From Actinomycetota bacterium (lineage in GTDB: Bacteria > Actinomycetota > Rubrobacteria > Rubrobacterales > Rubrobacteraceae): 64,000 nt of DNA. Made by a program: the position numbers and the translations under genes. Shown piece by piece: positions 41,475 through 49,791 of the stretch. The notes under the pieces are model-generated. The model was given only the letters and a program-made list of their open reading frames with translations, did no database searches and was not told the origin of the DNA. Location: assembly GCA_902810695.1 (NCBI GenBank), contig CADDYV010000009.1, forward strand, positions 1 through 64,000, read 5' to 3'. The stretch's first letter is position 1; every line of letters begins with the position of its first letter.

Positions 41475-42689
41475 CTACTCGCGCACGCCGATCCAACTGA
41501 CGGTAGGAACCGTCTCTCCAGCGGCGGCACGCTTCGTGATGTAGGCCATCTCGTCCATCATCTCCGGAGTCAGCTCCCGACCGCCGAGACCGCCGATGAA
41601 GTTCACCACGCGGGGCCTGCGTTCGGCATCATAAAGCGCCGCCCGCAGGTCGGTGAACAGCACCCCACCATGCTGCGGCGAGCCGTAGGCGTAGTCGCGA
41701 TCCACGACGCCCACGGCCCTGAAGCGCCCCAGCACCTCCGCCAACTCCTCGTCGGGGAACGGCCTGAACCACTTGAGCCGGACGAAGCCGACCTTCTCGC
41801 CGCGATCTCGCAGCCTGCGCACCATAACCTTGGCCGGAAGCCCCAGCGAGCCCATCCCGAACAGCACGTACTCCGCATCCTCGGTCATATACTCTTCGAA
41901 GAACGGGTTGTCTCCGCCGCGCCCGAACAGCCTCCTGAAATCGTCGTGCGCCTCGCGGATGACGCCCTTGACCCTCTTCGCGGCATCGTCGGTCTGCTTG
42001 CGGATCTCCATGACCCAGTCCTCGTTCGCCTGGGGCGCTATGCTGATGGGGTTATCCGGGTGGAGCAGCCGTTCGCCGAGGTCGTACGGCGGCAAGAACT
42101 CGTTTACCGTCTCCTGATCCGGGATCTTGATGAGCGTCTGGGAGTGGGTGATGAACGCGCCGTCCACGCCGAGCCCCACCGGGAGAAAGACCCTCTTGTC
42201 CTCGCCGACGCGGTAGGCCATGAGCGTCGCGTCGAAGCACTCCTGCGCATCCTCGACCCAGAAGAGCAGCCAGCCGAGGTCGCGCACGGCCATCGCGTCG
42301 TTGTGCTCGACCCCGAACGCGCCCGGGTCGTCCAGGGCGCGGTTGCCTATCATGGCCACGACCGGCAGACGGAGCGAAGGGGTAACCGCGTTGGACTCCA
42401 TGGCGTACATCCACCCCACGCCCGAGGAACCCACGAACACCCGGCTGCCCACCGCCGAAGCGTGCTTGCAGATCTCGAACTGGGAGTGCTCGCTCTCCGC
42501 AACGATATACTCGGCGTCGAGTTCGCCGTCGGCGATAAGCTTCGCCACAGCCTGCATCACCCCGTCGTAGGGCCGGATGGGATACGCCGCCATCACGTCC
42601 ACATCCGCCAGTTTCACCGCCTGGGCGACCGCCTGCGTGCCGGTCGTCAGCTTCTCGGTTTGCCGCCCGAGTGGCTTCGAGATGGTCAC
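41475..42689 (-). CDS. 2-oxoacid:ferredoxin oxidoreductase alpha subunit with oxalate-type active-site motifs
   Basis: 404 aa. Pyruvate enzymes have YPITP near the N-terminus; this protein has AAYPIRPYDG with Arg39. It also has IGNRALDDPGAFGVEHND with Arg117 and Asp120. From memory, Moorella oxalate oxidoreductase uses Arg31, Arg109 and Asp112; all three match here with a constant offset of eight residues. The reaction would be oxalate to 2 CO2 with two low-potential electrons to ferredoxin, without CoA. C-terminal GMGSLGLPAKVMVRRLRDRG is the usual domain II. If the motif reading is wrong, it is a pyruvate or other 2-oxoacid enzyme. Confidence 0.85.
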   Translation of the reverse strand: MTISKPLGRQTEKLTTGTQAVAQAVKLADVDVMAAYPIRPYDGVMQAVAKLIADGELDAEYIVAESEHSQFEICKHASAVGSRVFVGSSGVGWMYAMESNAVTPSLRLPVVAMIGNRALDDPGAFGVEHNDAMAVRDLGWLLFWVEDAQECFDATLMAYRVGEDKRVFLPVGLGVDGAFITHSQTLIKIPDQETVNEFLPPYDLGERLLHPDNPISIAPQANEDWVMEIRKQTDDAAKRVKGVIREAHDDFRRLFGRGGDNPFFEEYMTEDAEYVLFGMGSLGLPAKVMVRRLRDRGEKVGFVRLKWFRPFPDEELAEVLGRFRAVGVVDRDYAYGSPQHGGVLFTDLRAALYDAERRPRVVNFIGGLGGRELTPEMMDEMAYITKRAAAGETVPTVSWIGVRE

Positions 42690-42752
42690 CGCGTCTCGCC
42701 TCCCCTTCCCAAAACTTCTCGCATTGCTCTACTCCCTCGTCTCAGTAGCCGG

Positions 42753-43955
42753 CTAGCTCGTACGGTCTGCTTGCTTGCCTCCCGACCACGCCCAGGTGTC
42801 GGCGTTGAAGTAGTCGTGATGCTCTATCCTGCCGTTCGCTATCTTCTCTTCGCGCCACCGGTGGTAGGCTTCCTTGTCTTCCTTCCACATCGGGAAGACA
42901 TCTTCGTTGCCTTCCTCGATAAATTCGAGGTCGTTGACCATCACGATGCAGTCCTCGACCGGGCAGACCTGGGCGCAGATGCCGCACCCGGTGCAGTAGT
43001 CGTAGTTAACGGGGTGAAATCCCTCTTCGGTGATGTCGAAGCACTCATCGGGGCAGTCGAGCCAGCACTGGCGGCACTTGATGCAGGTGTCGAAGTTGAC
43101 CACCGGGCGCATGGTCCGATCGGAAGAGGTTTTGTAGTCCGGGTTGCGCTCGCCCAGCTTGCGGGCCTCGACGATGATGCCTTCCCGCATCTCCTTGTAC
43201 CCCGGCAGCCTGACCGGCTCGTAGTCGTCCTCTTTGCCCACGCCGGCGGCGACCTCGTGGATCACCACTTCCTCGTAGCCATCTCTGAGCGCCGCGAGGT
43301 GCTCTTCGCCGAGCTTCTCGTCCTCGTTTACCACGCTCTCTACCGCGCTGAACTCGAAGATGTCCGGGCGCGTACGCGCTATGGCGCCGAGCACCCGCAT
43401 GTCCGTGCCGTCGTCGCGATATACCCAGAGCCCGCCCAGGCTCGGCGTTCCGGGAAGGATCGCCAGCGTCCAGTCCCAGGGCTTGCGCGGGATCACCTTC
43501 AATAGCTCCTCGGCGGATCTGTTCGAGATAACCAGTAGCGTTCCGCCGCGCCGGAGACGCAAATTGATCGGCTGCCGGCCGTAGAAAGCCCAGGACTCGA
43601 CCCCGTCGCACAATGTGTCGTCGAGGACCGTGATCACATCCAGCTCGTTCGGCTCGTACTTGGCCATGTGCTCCTGAAGCCGCATCTCGTCCGGGGCGAT
43701 CACCGCGAACTGCTTCGCCGGAACACCGTTGCGCTCCGGCGAGTCGCCATAGCGCTGGATCGTCGAGCCCAGCCAGTCCCGCTTGCGGGCGGCCATGACC
43801 ACGTGCTTGCAGAGGTTCGCCGCGAGCGTCTTCTGGTAGATCCCCCGGTAGGTGAACTCCACGCTCTTGGCTTCCTCGCGAACCTCAGTGGAGCTTCGGC
43901 CTGCAGCGGAGTCCTGCGCGACGGGCGGCGTGTTGGCTTCAGTGCCAGACGACAT
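42753..43955 (-). CDS. 2-oxoacid:ferredoxin oxidoreductase fused gamma-delta subunit
   Basis: 400 aa from ATG 43955 with AAGGAGAGAGG upstream (the open frame to 44051 runs through the operator). The gamma part (about 35-270) has AANLCKHVVMAARKRDWLG and DVITVLDDTLCDGVESW; the delta part holds two [4Fe-4S] ferredoxin motifs, CIKCRQCWLDCPDECFD and CTGCGICAQVCPVEDC. Gamma-delta fusion as first gene, then alpha and beta, is the arrangement I recall for the Moorella oxalate enzyme. First gene after the promoter at 44030-44058. Confidence 0.88.
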   Translation of the reverse strand: MSSGTEANTPPVAQDSAAGRSSTEVREEAKSVEFTYRGIYQKTLAANLCKHVVMAARKRDWLGSTIQRYGDSPERNGVPAKQFAVIAPDEMRLQEHMAKYEPNELDVITVLDDTLCDGVESWAFYGRQPINLRLRRGGTLLVISNRSAEELLKVIPRKPWDWTLAILPGTPSLGGLWVYRDDGTDMRVLGAIARTRPDIFEFSAVESVVNEDEKLGEEHLAALRDGYEEVVIHEVAAGVGKEDDYEPVRLPGYKEMREGIIVEARKLGERNPDYKTSSDRTMRPVVNFDTCIKCRQCWLDCPDECFDITEEGFHPVNYDYCTGCGICAQVCPVEDCIVMVNDLEFIEEGNEDVFPMWKEDKEAYHRWREEKIANGRIEHHDYFNADTWAWSGGKQADRTS

Positions 43956-43993
43956 CCTCTCTCCTTTCTTGCACGGTCCCCATATCCGTGAAT

Positions 43994-44019
43994 TTGGCTC
44001 TACCAAATGGTAGAACCAA
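43994..44019. promoter_or_regulatory. Double PdhR/LldR-like operator
   Basis: A 12-bp inverted repeat with a 2-base spacer and one mismatch. It can be read as two FadR-family boxes: TTGGCTCTACCAA (43994-44006) and TGGTAGAACCAA (44008-44019), each one substitution from TTGGTnnnACCAA. It lies just downstream of the -10, where a bound GntR repressor would block transcription. Confidence 0.65.
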
Positions 44020-44029
44020 TTTCGGGATG

Positions 44030-44058
44030 ATTCTAGCAGCAGCGAGTACAAAGATCAA
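44030..44058 (-). promoter_or_regulatory. Promoter of the oxidoreductase operon
   Basis: On the minus strand TTGATC (44058-44053) and TAGAAT (44035-44030) are 17 bases apart; the start point would fall near 44023, immediately before the double operator. Confidence 0.55.
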
Positions 44059-44175
44059 CGGCCTCACCTGATCCACTCCGGATTTCCGCGTCTTTACGTG
44101 CAAAACCGGGTTGTATAGGCTGATTCGCTCTGGTGGTATATGTGATCCGCCGTTTTTTAGATGGAATACAGCGGC

Positions 44176-44736
44176 TCACTGTCTGCGCTCCTTCTCTGGA
44201 AGGTTGTGATCGCTTTGGGACTGGTGGATCTGTATGAGGTGGCGTTCTACGAGTTCAAAGAGTTTGCCTTCCAGAGCGCGCTGCTGATCAGCCGCTTCCG
44301 AGAGTTGCTGGCTTGTCTTCTCAAGCGAGGAAAATTCGATCTCCCCGAAAATCTTCTCGCGGCGTTCGAGCAGGTCCTGGAGTTCGTCGAAAAGCCGGTC
44401 TCTGTGCTCCTGGCAGATGTAGCGTTCGAGTCGCCTGAATATAAGATCTTCCAGTTCCCGGCGCTGCCTCAAAAGATCGAACACGTCGCGGAGATATCGC
44501 TCCCGCTCGCGCTGAAACTGCAGTTCGCGCTCCAGTCCTTCCATGAGGAGATTCTGATCCAACTGTTCAAACGGTCGTTGGGCCTCTTCGGTGATCTGCT
44601 CCATCCGTGCTCTATTGCGGCGGCGCCTCTCGCCCTCGAAGAGCCTCTCCTGCCAGCCGAGCACCCGTCCGAGTTCATCGAGAAGGCGGGTTAACTCCTG
44701 CTCGTGTTCCTCTAGCTCCCGTATTTTGTCGGCCAC
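44176..44736 (-). CDS. Hypothetical coiled-coil protein
   Basis: 186 aa from GTG 44736 with AGGGAGA upstream. Almost entirely charged helix (RELEEHEQELTRLLDELGRVL; LERYICQEHRDRLFDELQDLLERREKIF), so a long coiled coil is likely. A 177-codon frame on the opposite strand is its antisense shadow: it lacks a ribosome site and is the leucine/phenylalanine complement of these codons. Function unknown. Confidence 0.65.
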   Translation of the reverse strand: MADKIRELEEHEQELTRLLDELGRVLGWQERLFEGERRRRNRARMEQITEEAQRPFEQLDQNLLMEGLERELQFQRERERYLRDVFDLLRQRRELEDLIFRRLERYICQEHRDRLFDELQDLLERREKIFGEIEFSSLEKTSQQLSEAADQQRALEGKLFELVERHLIQIHQSQSDHNLPEKERRQ

Positions 44737-44773
44737 GATATCTCCCTCTGTGCCCGGTCTACAGGGTGAGGCT

Positions 44774-45262
44774 CTAAACGCGCTGGTTTTCCTGCAATGA
44801 CGGCGGGTGGGGAGGAGCCGCGAGCGGCTCGCACGGGATCGGGAAGACCACGACCGGGCAATCCGAAGAGGCCATTACCTTGTGCGTGGTGGAGGTCGGG
44901 CGGAAGCGGTGCATGAAACCTTTTCCTCGCCGGCCCAGCACCACGAGATCAAAGCCCACTTCCTTGATATGGCTCAGGATGGCTTTCGCGGGATCCCCCT
45001 TCATCAACTCGACCGACTTGGGTTCGATGCCCAGATCCCTCGCCGTGCACCGGGCTTGATCGCAGAACTCTTCGAAGTCTCCGTCGGCCACGGCTTTCGG
45101 TAGTTCCACTTCCTGCGCTACGACCTGTAACGCCGGTGGATACTCTTGCACGCAGAGAACGTGCAACTCGGCCTCTAGCATGAGGGCCAGCCTGGCCGCC
45201 TGCTTAAGCACCTCATTGCACGCTCTGGACTCGTCTATTGCCACCAGGATTCTGCCGTACAT
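44774..45262 (-). CDS. Universal stress protein (UspA family)
   Basis: 162 aa. ILVAIDESRACNEVLKQAARLA is the family opening, and VVLGRRGKGFMHRFRPTSTTHKVMASSDCPVVV the C-terminal region; the ATP loop is not a perfect G-2x-G-9x-G(S/T). Cytoplasmic stress or energy-status protein. The 250 bases between its start and the glycerate-kinase stop (45263-45512) hold only an AT-rich patch around 45385-45400 that may contain its promoter. Confidence 0.88.
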   Translation of the reverse strand: MYGRILVAIDESRACNEVLKQAARLALMLEAELHVLCVQEYPPALQVVAQEVELPKAVADGDFEEFCDQARCTARDLGIEPKSVELMKGDPAKAILSHIKEVGFDLVVLGRRGKGFMHRFRPTSTTHKVMASSDCPVVVFPIPCEPLAAPPHPPSLQENQRV

Positions 45263-45512
45263 GTGGATAATCCCCTTTCGCGGACGTTGGCAGCTCGTCC
45301 AGGCGGTACCACCGCTTCGAAAATCTCCGTTGCGGTCTCCACTGCCCCTTCCCCTTCTTCGACAGGTACGACCAGTTTACCAGAAAAGTATATTATGTGC
45401 AATTTGCGTCAAGAGCCCGACGCGGTTTTGATGCCGGCTCGCGCGTTCTCTGAACCCGGTGTGTCGAGAAGCGTAGATGGATCGTGCGGGCTTCTTTCTG
45501 GGGGTACTGAGC

Positions 45513-46853
45513 TCAGGCTTCGGGTCGTCTGCGCTTTCTGCCGACCAGAGCTATACGCAGGTCGTTGACGTTGGTTCCCGTGGGTCCGGTAACGAGTAGA
45601 GCATCTCCTGCTTTGAGGGCCGTGTAGGCGTCGTTTTTTCTCAGGGCTTCGGTGGGGTCCACGCCGTTTTCGCGGATGGACCGGGCGGTCGAGCCGGTTA
45701 CTATCCCGCCTGCGGCGTCGGTCGGGCCGTCGTTGCCGTCGGTATCGGCGGAGAGGGCCGCCCAGTTCTCTACGCCTGCTAGCTCCACCGCCAGCGCCAG
45801 GGCGAACTCCTGGTTGGGGCCGCCGAGCCCGTCGCCGCGTACCGTAACCGTAGCCTCGCCGCCGCTCACGAGGGCGCATGGCGGAGGGATGGGATTGCCG
45901 GTCTCCAGAACCTCTCGGATTATGGCCGCGTATACCGAGGCCGCGCCCCTCGCGTCTCCTGTGATGGTCGTGGAGAGCAGCATCGGTTCGTAGCCCAACT
46001 GCCGGGCTTTGGCCGCTGCGGCCTCGGATGAAAGCCGCCCGCCGCCGCAGATAATGTGCGTAACCCTCTCGAAGATGGAATCTCCGGGCTTGGGGGTTTC
46101 CGGACCATTTTCCAGGCGTTCGGAGATGCTTCGCGGCGGGTCTATGGCGTAGCGTTTCAACACGTCTCTCGCGTCTTCGAGGGTTGTGGGATCCGGGGCG
46201 GTGAGGCCGCTGGCTATCGCCGAGGGGTCGTCGCCGACCACGTCGGAGAGGAGCAGGGCTAGGGTGCGCGCGGGAGCGGCCCGGCGGACGAGGCCGCCGC
46301 CCTTGAGAGTGGAGATGTGCTTGCGGACGGTGTTGATGTCGCCTATCGAAGCCCCGCTTTTGAGCAGCGCTCCGGTGAGTTGTTTCAGGTCGGAGAGGCT
46401 TATCGGCGGGACCGGGTCCGCGAGCAGTGCCGAGGCTCCACCAGATATCAGGGCCAGGAGGAGATCCCCTGCCTCAAGCGAGTCCACAAGCTCCTCTACG
46501 CACCGGGCGACCTCGACGCCGCGCTCGTCGGGCTCCGGGTGAGAAGCGAACAGCGTCTTGAACTGCTCCGGGCCCGGCCGGTGGCCTTCTTTGGTGATCA
46601 CCAGCCCGCCGGAGACTCTATCCCTGAGCAGCTCCCCGGCGGCAGTTGCCATCGCACCGGCAGCTTTGCCCGCGGCGAGCACGAAGACTCGCTCCGCCTC
46701 GAAACTGAAGATAGCCTCACCCTCGCAGCGCAGAGCCCGCAAAACAGCGCGTCCGGGATCGGCGGCCTCAAGCCCGGCGGCGAAGATATCCCTCAAATCC
46801 TCCTTCACAGGGACATTGTAATGTCCGGGCGGACTTTCATGCACGACAGGCAC
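45513..46853 (-). CDS. Glycerate 2-kinase (MOFRL/DUF4147 family)
   Basis: 446 aa. FVLAAGKAAGAMATAAGELL at the N-terminus, LISGGASALLADP, the INTVRKHISTLKGGGL segment and the C-terminal CALVSGGEATVTVRGDGLGG (MOFRL motif) are all characteristic. It phosphorylates D-glycerate to 2-phosphoglycerate, taking glyoxylate- or tartronate-derived glycerate into glycolysis. Divergent from the glycolate oxidase genes with 224 bases between, which fits joint control of C2/C3 acid use. The GTG at 46853 is the furthest start; a later GTG at the VKEDL position is possible. Confidence 0.9.
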   Translation of the reverse strand: MPVVHESPPGHYNVPVKEDLRDIFAAGLEAADPGRAVLRALRCEGEAIFSFEAERVFVLAAGKAAGAMATAAGELLRDRVSGGLVITKEGHRPGPEQFKTLFASHPEPDERGVEVARCVEELVDSLEAGDLLLALISGGASALLADPVPPISLSDLKQLTGALLKSGASIGDINTVRKHISTLKGGGLVRRAAPARTLALLLSDVVGDDPSAIASGLTAPDPTTLEDARDVLKRYAIDPPRSISERLENGPETPKPGDSIFERVTHIICGGGRLSSEAAAAKARQLGYEPMLLSTTITGDARGAASVYAAIIREVLETGNPIPPPCALVSGGEATVTVRGDGLGGPNQEFALALAVELAGVENWAALSADTDGNDGPTDAAGGIVTGSTARSIRENGVDPTEALRKNDAYTALKAGDALLVTGPTGTNVNDLRIALVGRKRRRPEA

Positions 46854-47077
46854 TACGGTTCCCGGGACCTTTCGATCACCTCGACCGGAGTTTAAGATAA
46901 AATCGCCTCAGATAAGATCTGGGGATAGCGTCAGCCGCAGGAAGGGATGCGAGGTTGGCCGTTGCGGGTAGCGGCGTTCGCAGGGCAGATGTTAGAGGCA
47001 TTGAAGACAAAGGGTTCGGCGTGATACTCGCTAAGATGAGGATGCCTGCCGCGTGGTAGGGGAAGGGAGCTAGAGAA

Positions 47078-48532
47078 GTGGAGCGCACACAGCTTATAAG
47101 CACGATGGAGTCCATCCTCGGGCCGGAGGGTGTGATCCACGAGCGAGAGCAGCTACGCACCTACGAATGCGACGGCCTGATGAACTACCGGGTCATCCCG
47201 GACCTCGTCGTCTTACCCGAGAGTGCCGGGCAGGTGCAGCAGATCGTGAGGGTCTGCTACGAGGAGGGGATACCCTTCGTCGCCCGCGGCTCGGGGACCG
47301 GGCTCTCGGGCGGGGCCTTACCTGTAGAGTCGGGCATACTCATCGTGCTCGCCCGGATGCGAAGGATCCTCGATGTGGACATACCGAACCAGAGGGTTAC
47401 CGTGGAGCCGGGCGTGGTCAACCTGTGGGTCACCCAGGAGGTGGCGAGCGAGGGATACTTCTACGCCCCCGACCCTTCGAGCCAGCTCGTCTCCTCCATC
47501 GGCGGCAACTTCGCGGAGAACTCCGGCGGGGTCCACTGCCTGAAGTACGGCTTCACGACGAACCACGTGACGGGGGCCGAAGTGGTGCTGCCGGATGGGT
47601 CCGTGGCGCACATCGGCGGCGGCAAAGCCCCCGACGAGCCGGGCTACGACCTGCTCGGCGCGTTCGTCGGCTCCGAGGGAACTTTAGGGATAGCCACCAA
47701 GATCACACTGCGCATAGTCCGCACGCCGGAGTCGGTGAGGACGCTTATAGCGGCCTTCGAGGACACGGAGAAGGCGGGCGGGGCGGTCTCGGGGATCATC
47801 GGTAGCGGGTGCGTCCCGGCGGGCATCGAGATGATGGACTCCCTGACGCTCGAAGCGGTAGAAGAAGCGGTGCATCCGCACTACCCGGAGTGCGGGGCGC
47901 TCCTTCTGGTGGAGCTCGACGGCCCGGAGGCCGAGGTCGAAAACCAGTTCGAGCAGGTGATAAAGATCTGCGAGGAGAACGGGTCTTCCGAGATCCGGGT
48001 AGCCAAAGACGATGCCGAGAGGGCGCTCTTCTGGAAGGGGCGCAAGGCGGCATTCGGGGCGATGGGCCGAATCGCGAACGACTACTACGTCCAGGACGGC
48101 GTAATCCCGCGCACCGAACTCCCGGCGGTGTTGAAGAAGATCAGCGACCTCAGCGCGGAGTACGGCCTGCGCGTGGCGAACGTCTTCCACGCCGGGGATG
48201 GCAACCTGCACCCGCTGGTCCTCTACGATAACAACAATGAAGGCGAGGCGGAGAGGGCGGAGGAGCTGGCCGGAGAGATCATCCGCGCCTGCCTGGAGCA
48301 CGGCGGCTCGCTGACCGGCGAGCACGGCATCGGCGAGGACAAGAAGAAGTACATGCCGGATATGTTCACCGCGGACGATCTGAACGTCATGCAGCTTCTG
48401 CGGTGCGCTTTCGACCCGCACCACCTCTGCAACCCCGGCAAGGTCTTCCCGACCCCGCGGCTGTGCGCCGAACGCCCGGGGCCGTTCAGGGTGCACCCGC
48501 TGCAAGAGGCCGGCCTCGCGGAGATGTTCTGA
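47078..48532 (+). CDS. glcD: Glycolate oxidase, FAD-linked subunit GlcD
   Basis: 484 aa, GTG start after GGGAAGGGAGCTAG. The FAD-binding PCMH domain shows PFVARGSGTGLSGGALP and the SIGGNFAENSGGVHCLKYG segment, and the C-terminal half ends with HAGDGNLHPLVLYD and GEHGIGEDKKKYM, the substrate and flavin side typical of GlcD/D-lactate dehydrogenases. It oxidises glycolate (or D-lactate) to glyoxylate (pyruvate). Stop and glcE start overlap (TGATG). Confidence 0.93.
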   Translation: MERTQLISTMESILGPEGVIHEREQLRTYECDGLMNYRVIPDLVVLPESAGQVQQIVRVCYEEGIPFVARGSGTGLSGGALPVESGILIVLARMRRILDVDIPNQRVTVEPGVVNLWVTQEVASEGYFYAPDPSSQLVSSIGGNFAENSGGVHCLKYGFTTNHVTGAEVVLPDGSVAHIGGGKAPDEPGYDLLGAFVGSEGTLGIATKITLRIVRTPESVRTLIAAFEDTEKAGGAVSGIIGSGCVPAGIEMMDSLTLEAVEEAVHPHYPECGALLLVELDGPEAEVENQFEQVIKICEENGSSEIRVAKDDAERALFWKGRKAAFGAMGRIANDYYVQDGVIPRTELPAVLKKISDLSAEYGLRVANVFHAGDGNLHPLVLYDNNNEGEAERAEELAGEIIRACLEHGGSLTGEHGIGEDKKKYMPDMFTADDLNVMQLLRCAFDPHHLCNPGKVFPTPRLCAERPGPFRVHPLQEAGLAEMF

Positions 48533-49791
48533 TGCAGACCGCGAACGTCTCCCTGGAGGACCTGCAGGGCATAGTAGGAGAAGAACACGCCCGCGAAGCC
48601 GCTCCCGAAGACGCGGTAGACGGCGCGACGCCCTCGTTCGTCGCCGAACCCGGCTCGGTGGAGGAGATCGCAGGGCTATTGAAGCTCGCGAGTGGGGCGG
48701 GGCTCGCGGTCGCGCCGCGCGGTGGGGGGACGAAGATGCACCTCGGAAATCCCCCTCGGAATCTGGACCTCATCGTGAGCACCGCCAGGATGAACGGGGT
48801 GCTGGAGCACGCCGCGCCGGATCAGGTACTGCGGGTGCAGGCCGGGATCGGGCTCGAAGGGTTGCAGGAGCGGCTCTCCGCCTCGAACCAGATGCTCGCG
48901 ATAGACCCGCCGGAGCGCGGAGCCACCGTGGGCGGTGTGGTGGCGACGAACGCCTCCGGCCCGCTGCGGCTCAGGTACGGCACCATCCGGGACCTCATCA
49001 TCGGAATCACGGTCGTTCTCCCGGACGGCACGGTGGCGAAGGCCGGAGGCAAGGTCGTAAAGAACGTCGCCGGTTACGACCTCGGCAAGCTGTTCACCGG
49101 GTCTCTGGGAACTCTGGGGATCATCGCGGAGGCCAACTTCCGGCTGCACCCGATACCGGAGGTCGCCAAAACCGTCGTGGTCGAGCTGGAGAGCCAGCAG
49201 GGTGCTGCGGAAGCAGCACAGGCCATCATGCACTCCCAGATCGTGCCGAGTGCGGTGGAGTTGCGCTGGGGTCCCAGCGGGAAGAGACTCGCGGTACTCG
49301 TCGAGAGCATCCCCGGCGGTATCGGGGCGAAGGCGGAGACGGCGGCTTTCCTGCTCAAGCCTTTTGGGGAGGTCCACACTGAGGACGGCAGAGCCGAGAT
49401 TTTGCGCTTACCGGAGGCTGGAGAAAATGAGACCATCGTCAAGATCACGGCTCCCCCGGCGGAGCTTGCGGGCGTTCTGGAGTCGGTCTCCAGGGCGGCG
49501 GAGCGCAGAGGTTTAGAGGTCAGGATGTGGGGTCATGCCGCGAGCGGTGTAACGTTTGCGGGGCTCTCCGGCGGAGGCGTCGAGGCTCTGGCCGACTTTG
49601 TCGGGGAGATGCGTGAGATCCGGGCGAGAAGAGGAGGAAGCGTTACCTTGCAGAGAGCTTCCGTGGAGTTGAAGCGGAGAGCGGGCGCGTGGGGCTACGG
49701 CGGGGACGCCCTGGGGCTCATGCGCCGGGTGAAGGAGAAGTTCGACCCATCGGGGACGATGAACCCCGGCAGGTTCGTAGGAGGTATCTAG
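48532..49791 (+). CDS. glcE: Glycolate oxidase FAD-binding subunit GlcE
   Basis: 419 aa from ATG 48532. A second, shorter PCMH flavoprotein: VAPRGGGTKMHLGNPP, GGVVATNASGPLRLRYG, VVKNVAGYDLGKLFTGSLGTLG. The substrate-binding C-terminal HAGDGN of GlcD is missing, as in GlcE. It is coupled to glcD and glcF by overlapping start/stop codons, consistent with a three-subunit membrane-associated complex. Confidence 0.93.
   Translation: MQTANVSLEDLQGIVGEEHAREAAPEDAVDGATPSFVAEPGSVEEIAGLLKLASGAGLAVAPRGGGTKMHLGNPPRNLDLIVSTARMNGVLEHAAPDQVLRVQAGIGLEGLQERLSASNQMLAIDPPERGATVGGVVATNASGPLRLRYGTIRDLIIGITVVLPDGTVAKAGGKVVKNVAGYDLGKLFTGSLGTLGIIAEANFRLHPIPEVAKTVVVELESQQGAAEAAQAIMHSQIVPSAVELRWGPSGKRLAVLVESIPGGIGAKAETAAFLLKPFGEVHTEDGRAEILRLPEAGENETIVKITAPPAELAGVLESVSRAAERRGLEVRMWGHAASGVTFAGLSGGGVEALADFVGEMREIRARRGGSVTLQRASVELKRRAGAWGYGGDALGLMRRVKEKFDPSGTMNPGRFVGGI

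Noticed and set aside
40743-43505. A 920-codon open frame on the plus strand
   Set aside because: It is antisense to the alpha, beta and gammadelta oxidoreductase genes, which carry clear motifs. Arg/His/Gly-rich composition is typical of shadow frames in high-GC DNA.
44161-44694. A 177-codon plus-strand frame with hydrophobic residues
   Set aside because: Exact antisense of the coiled-coil gene; that strand has a ribosome site and normal coiled-coil periodicity.
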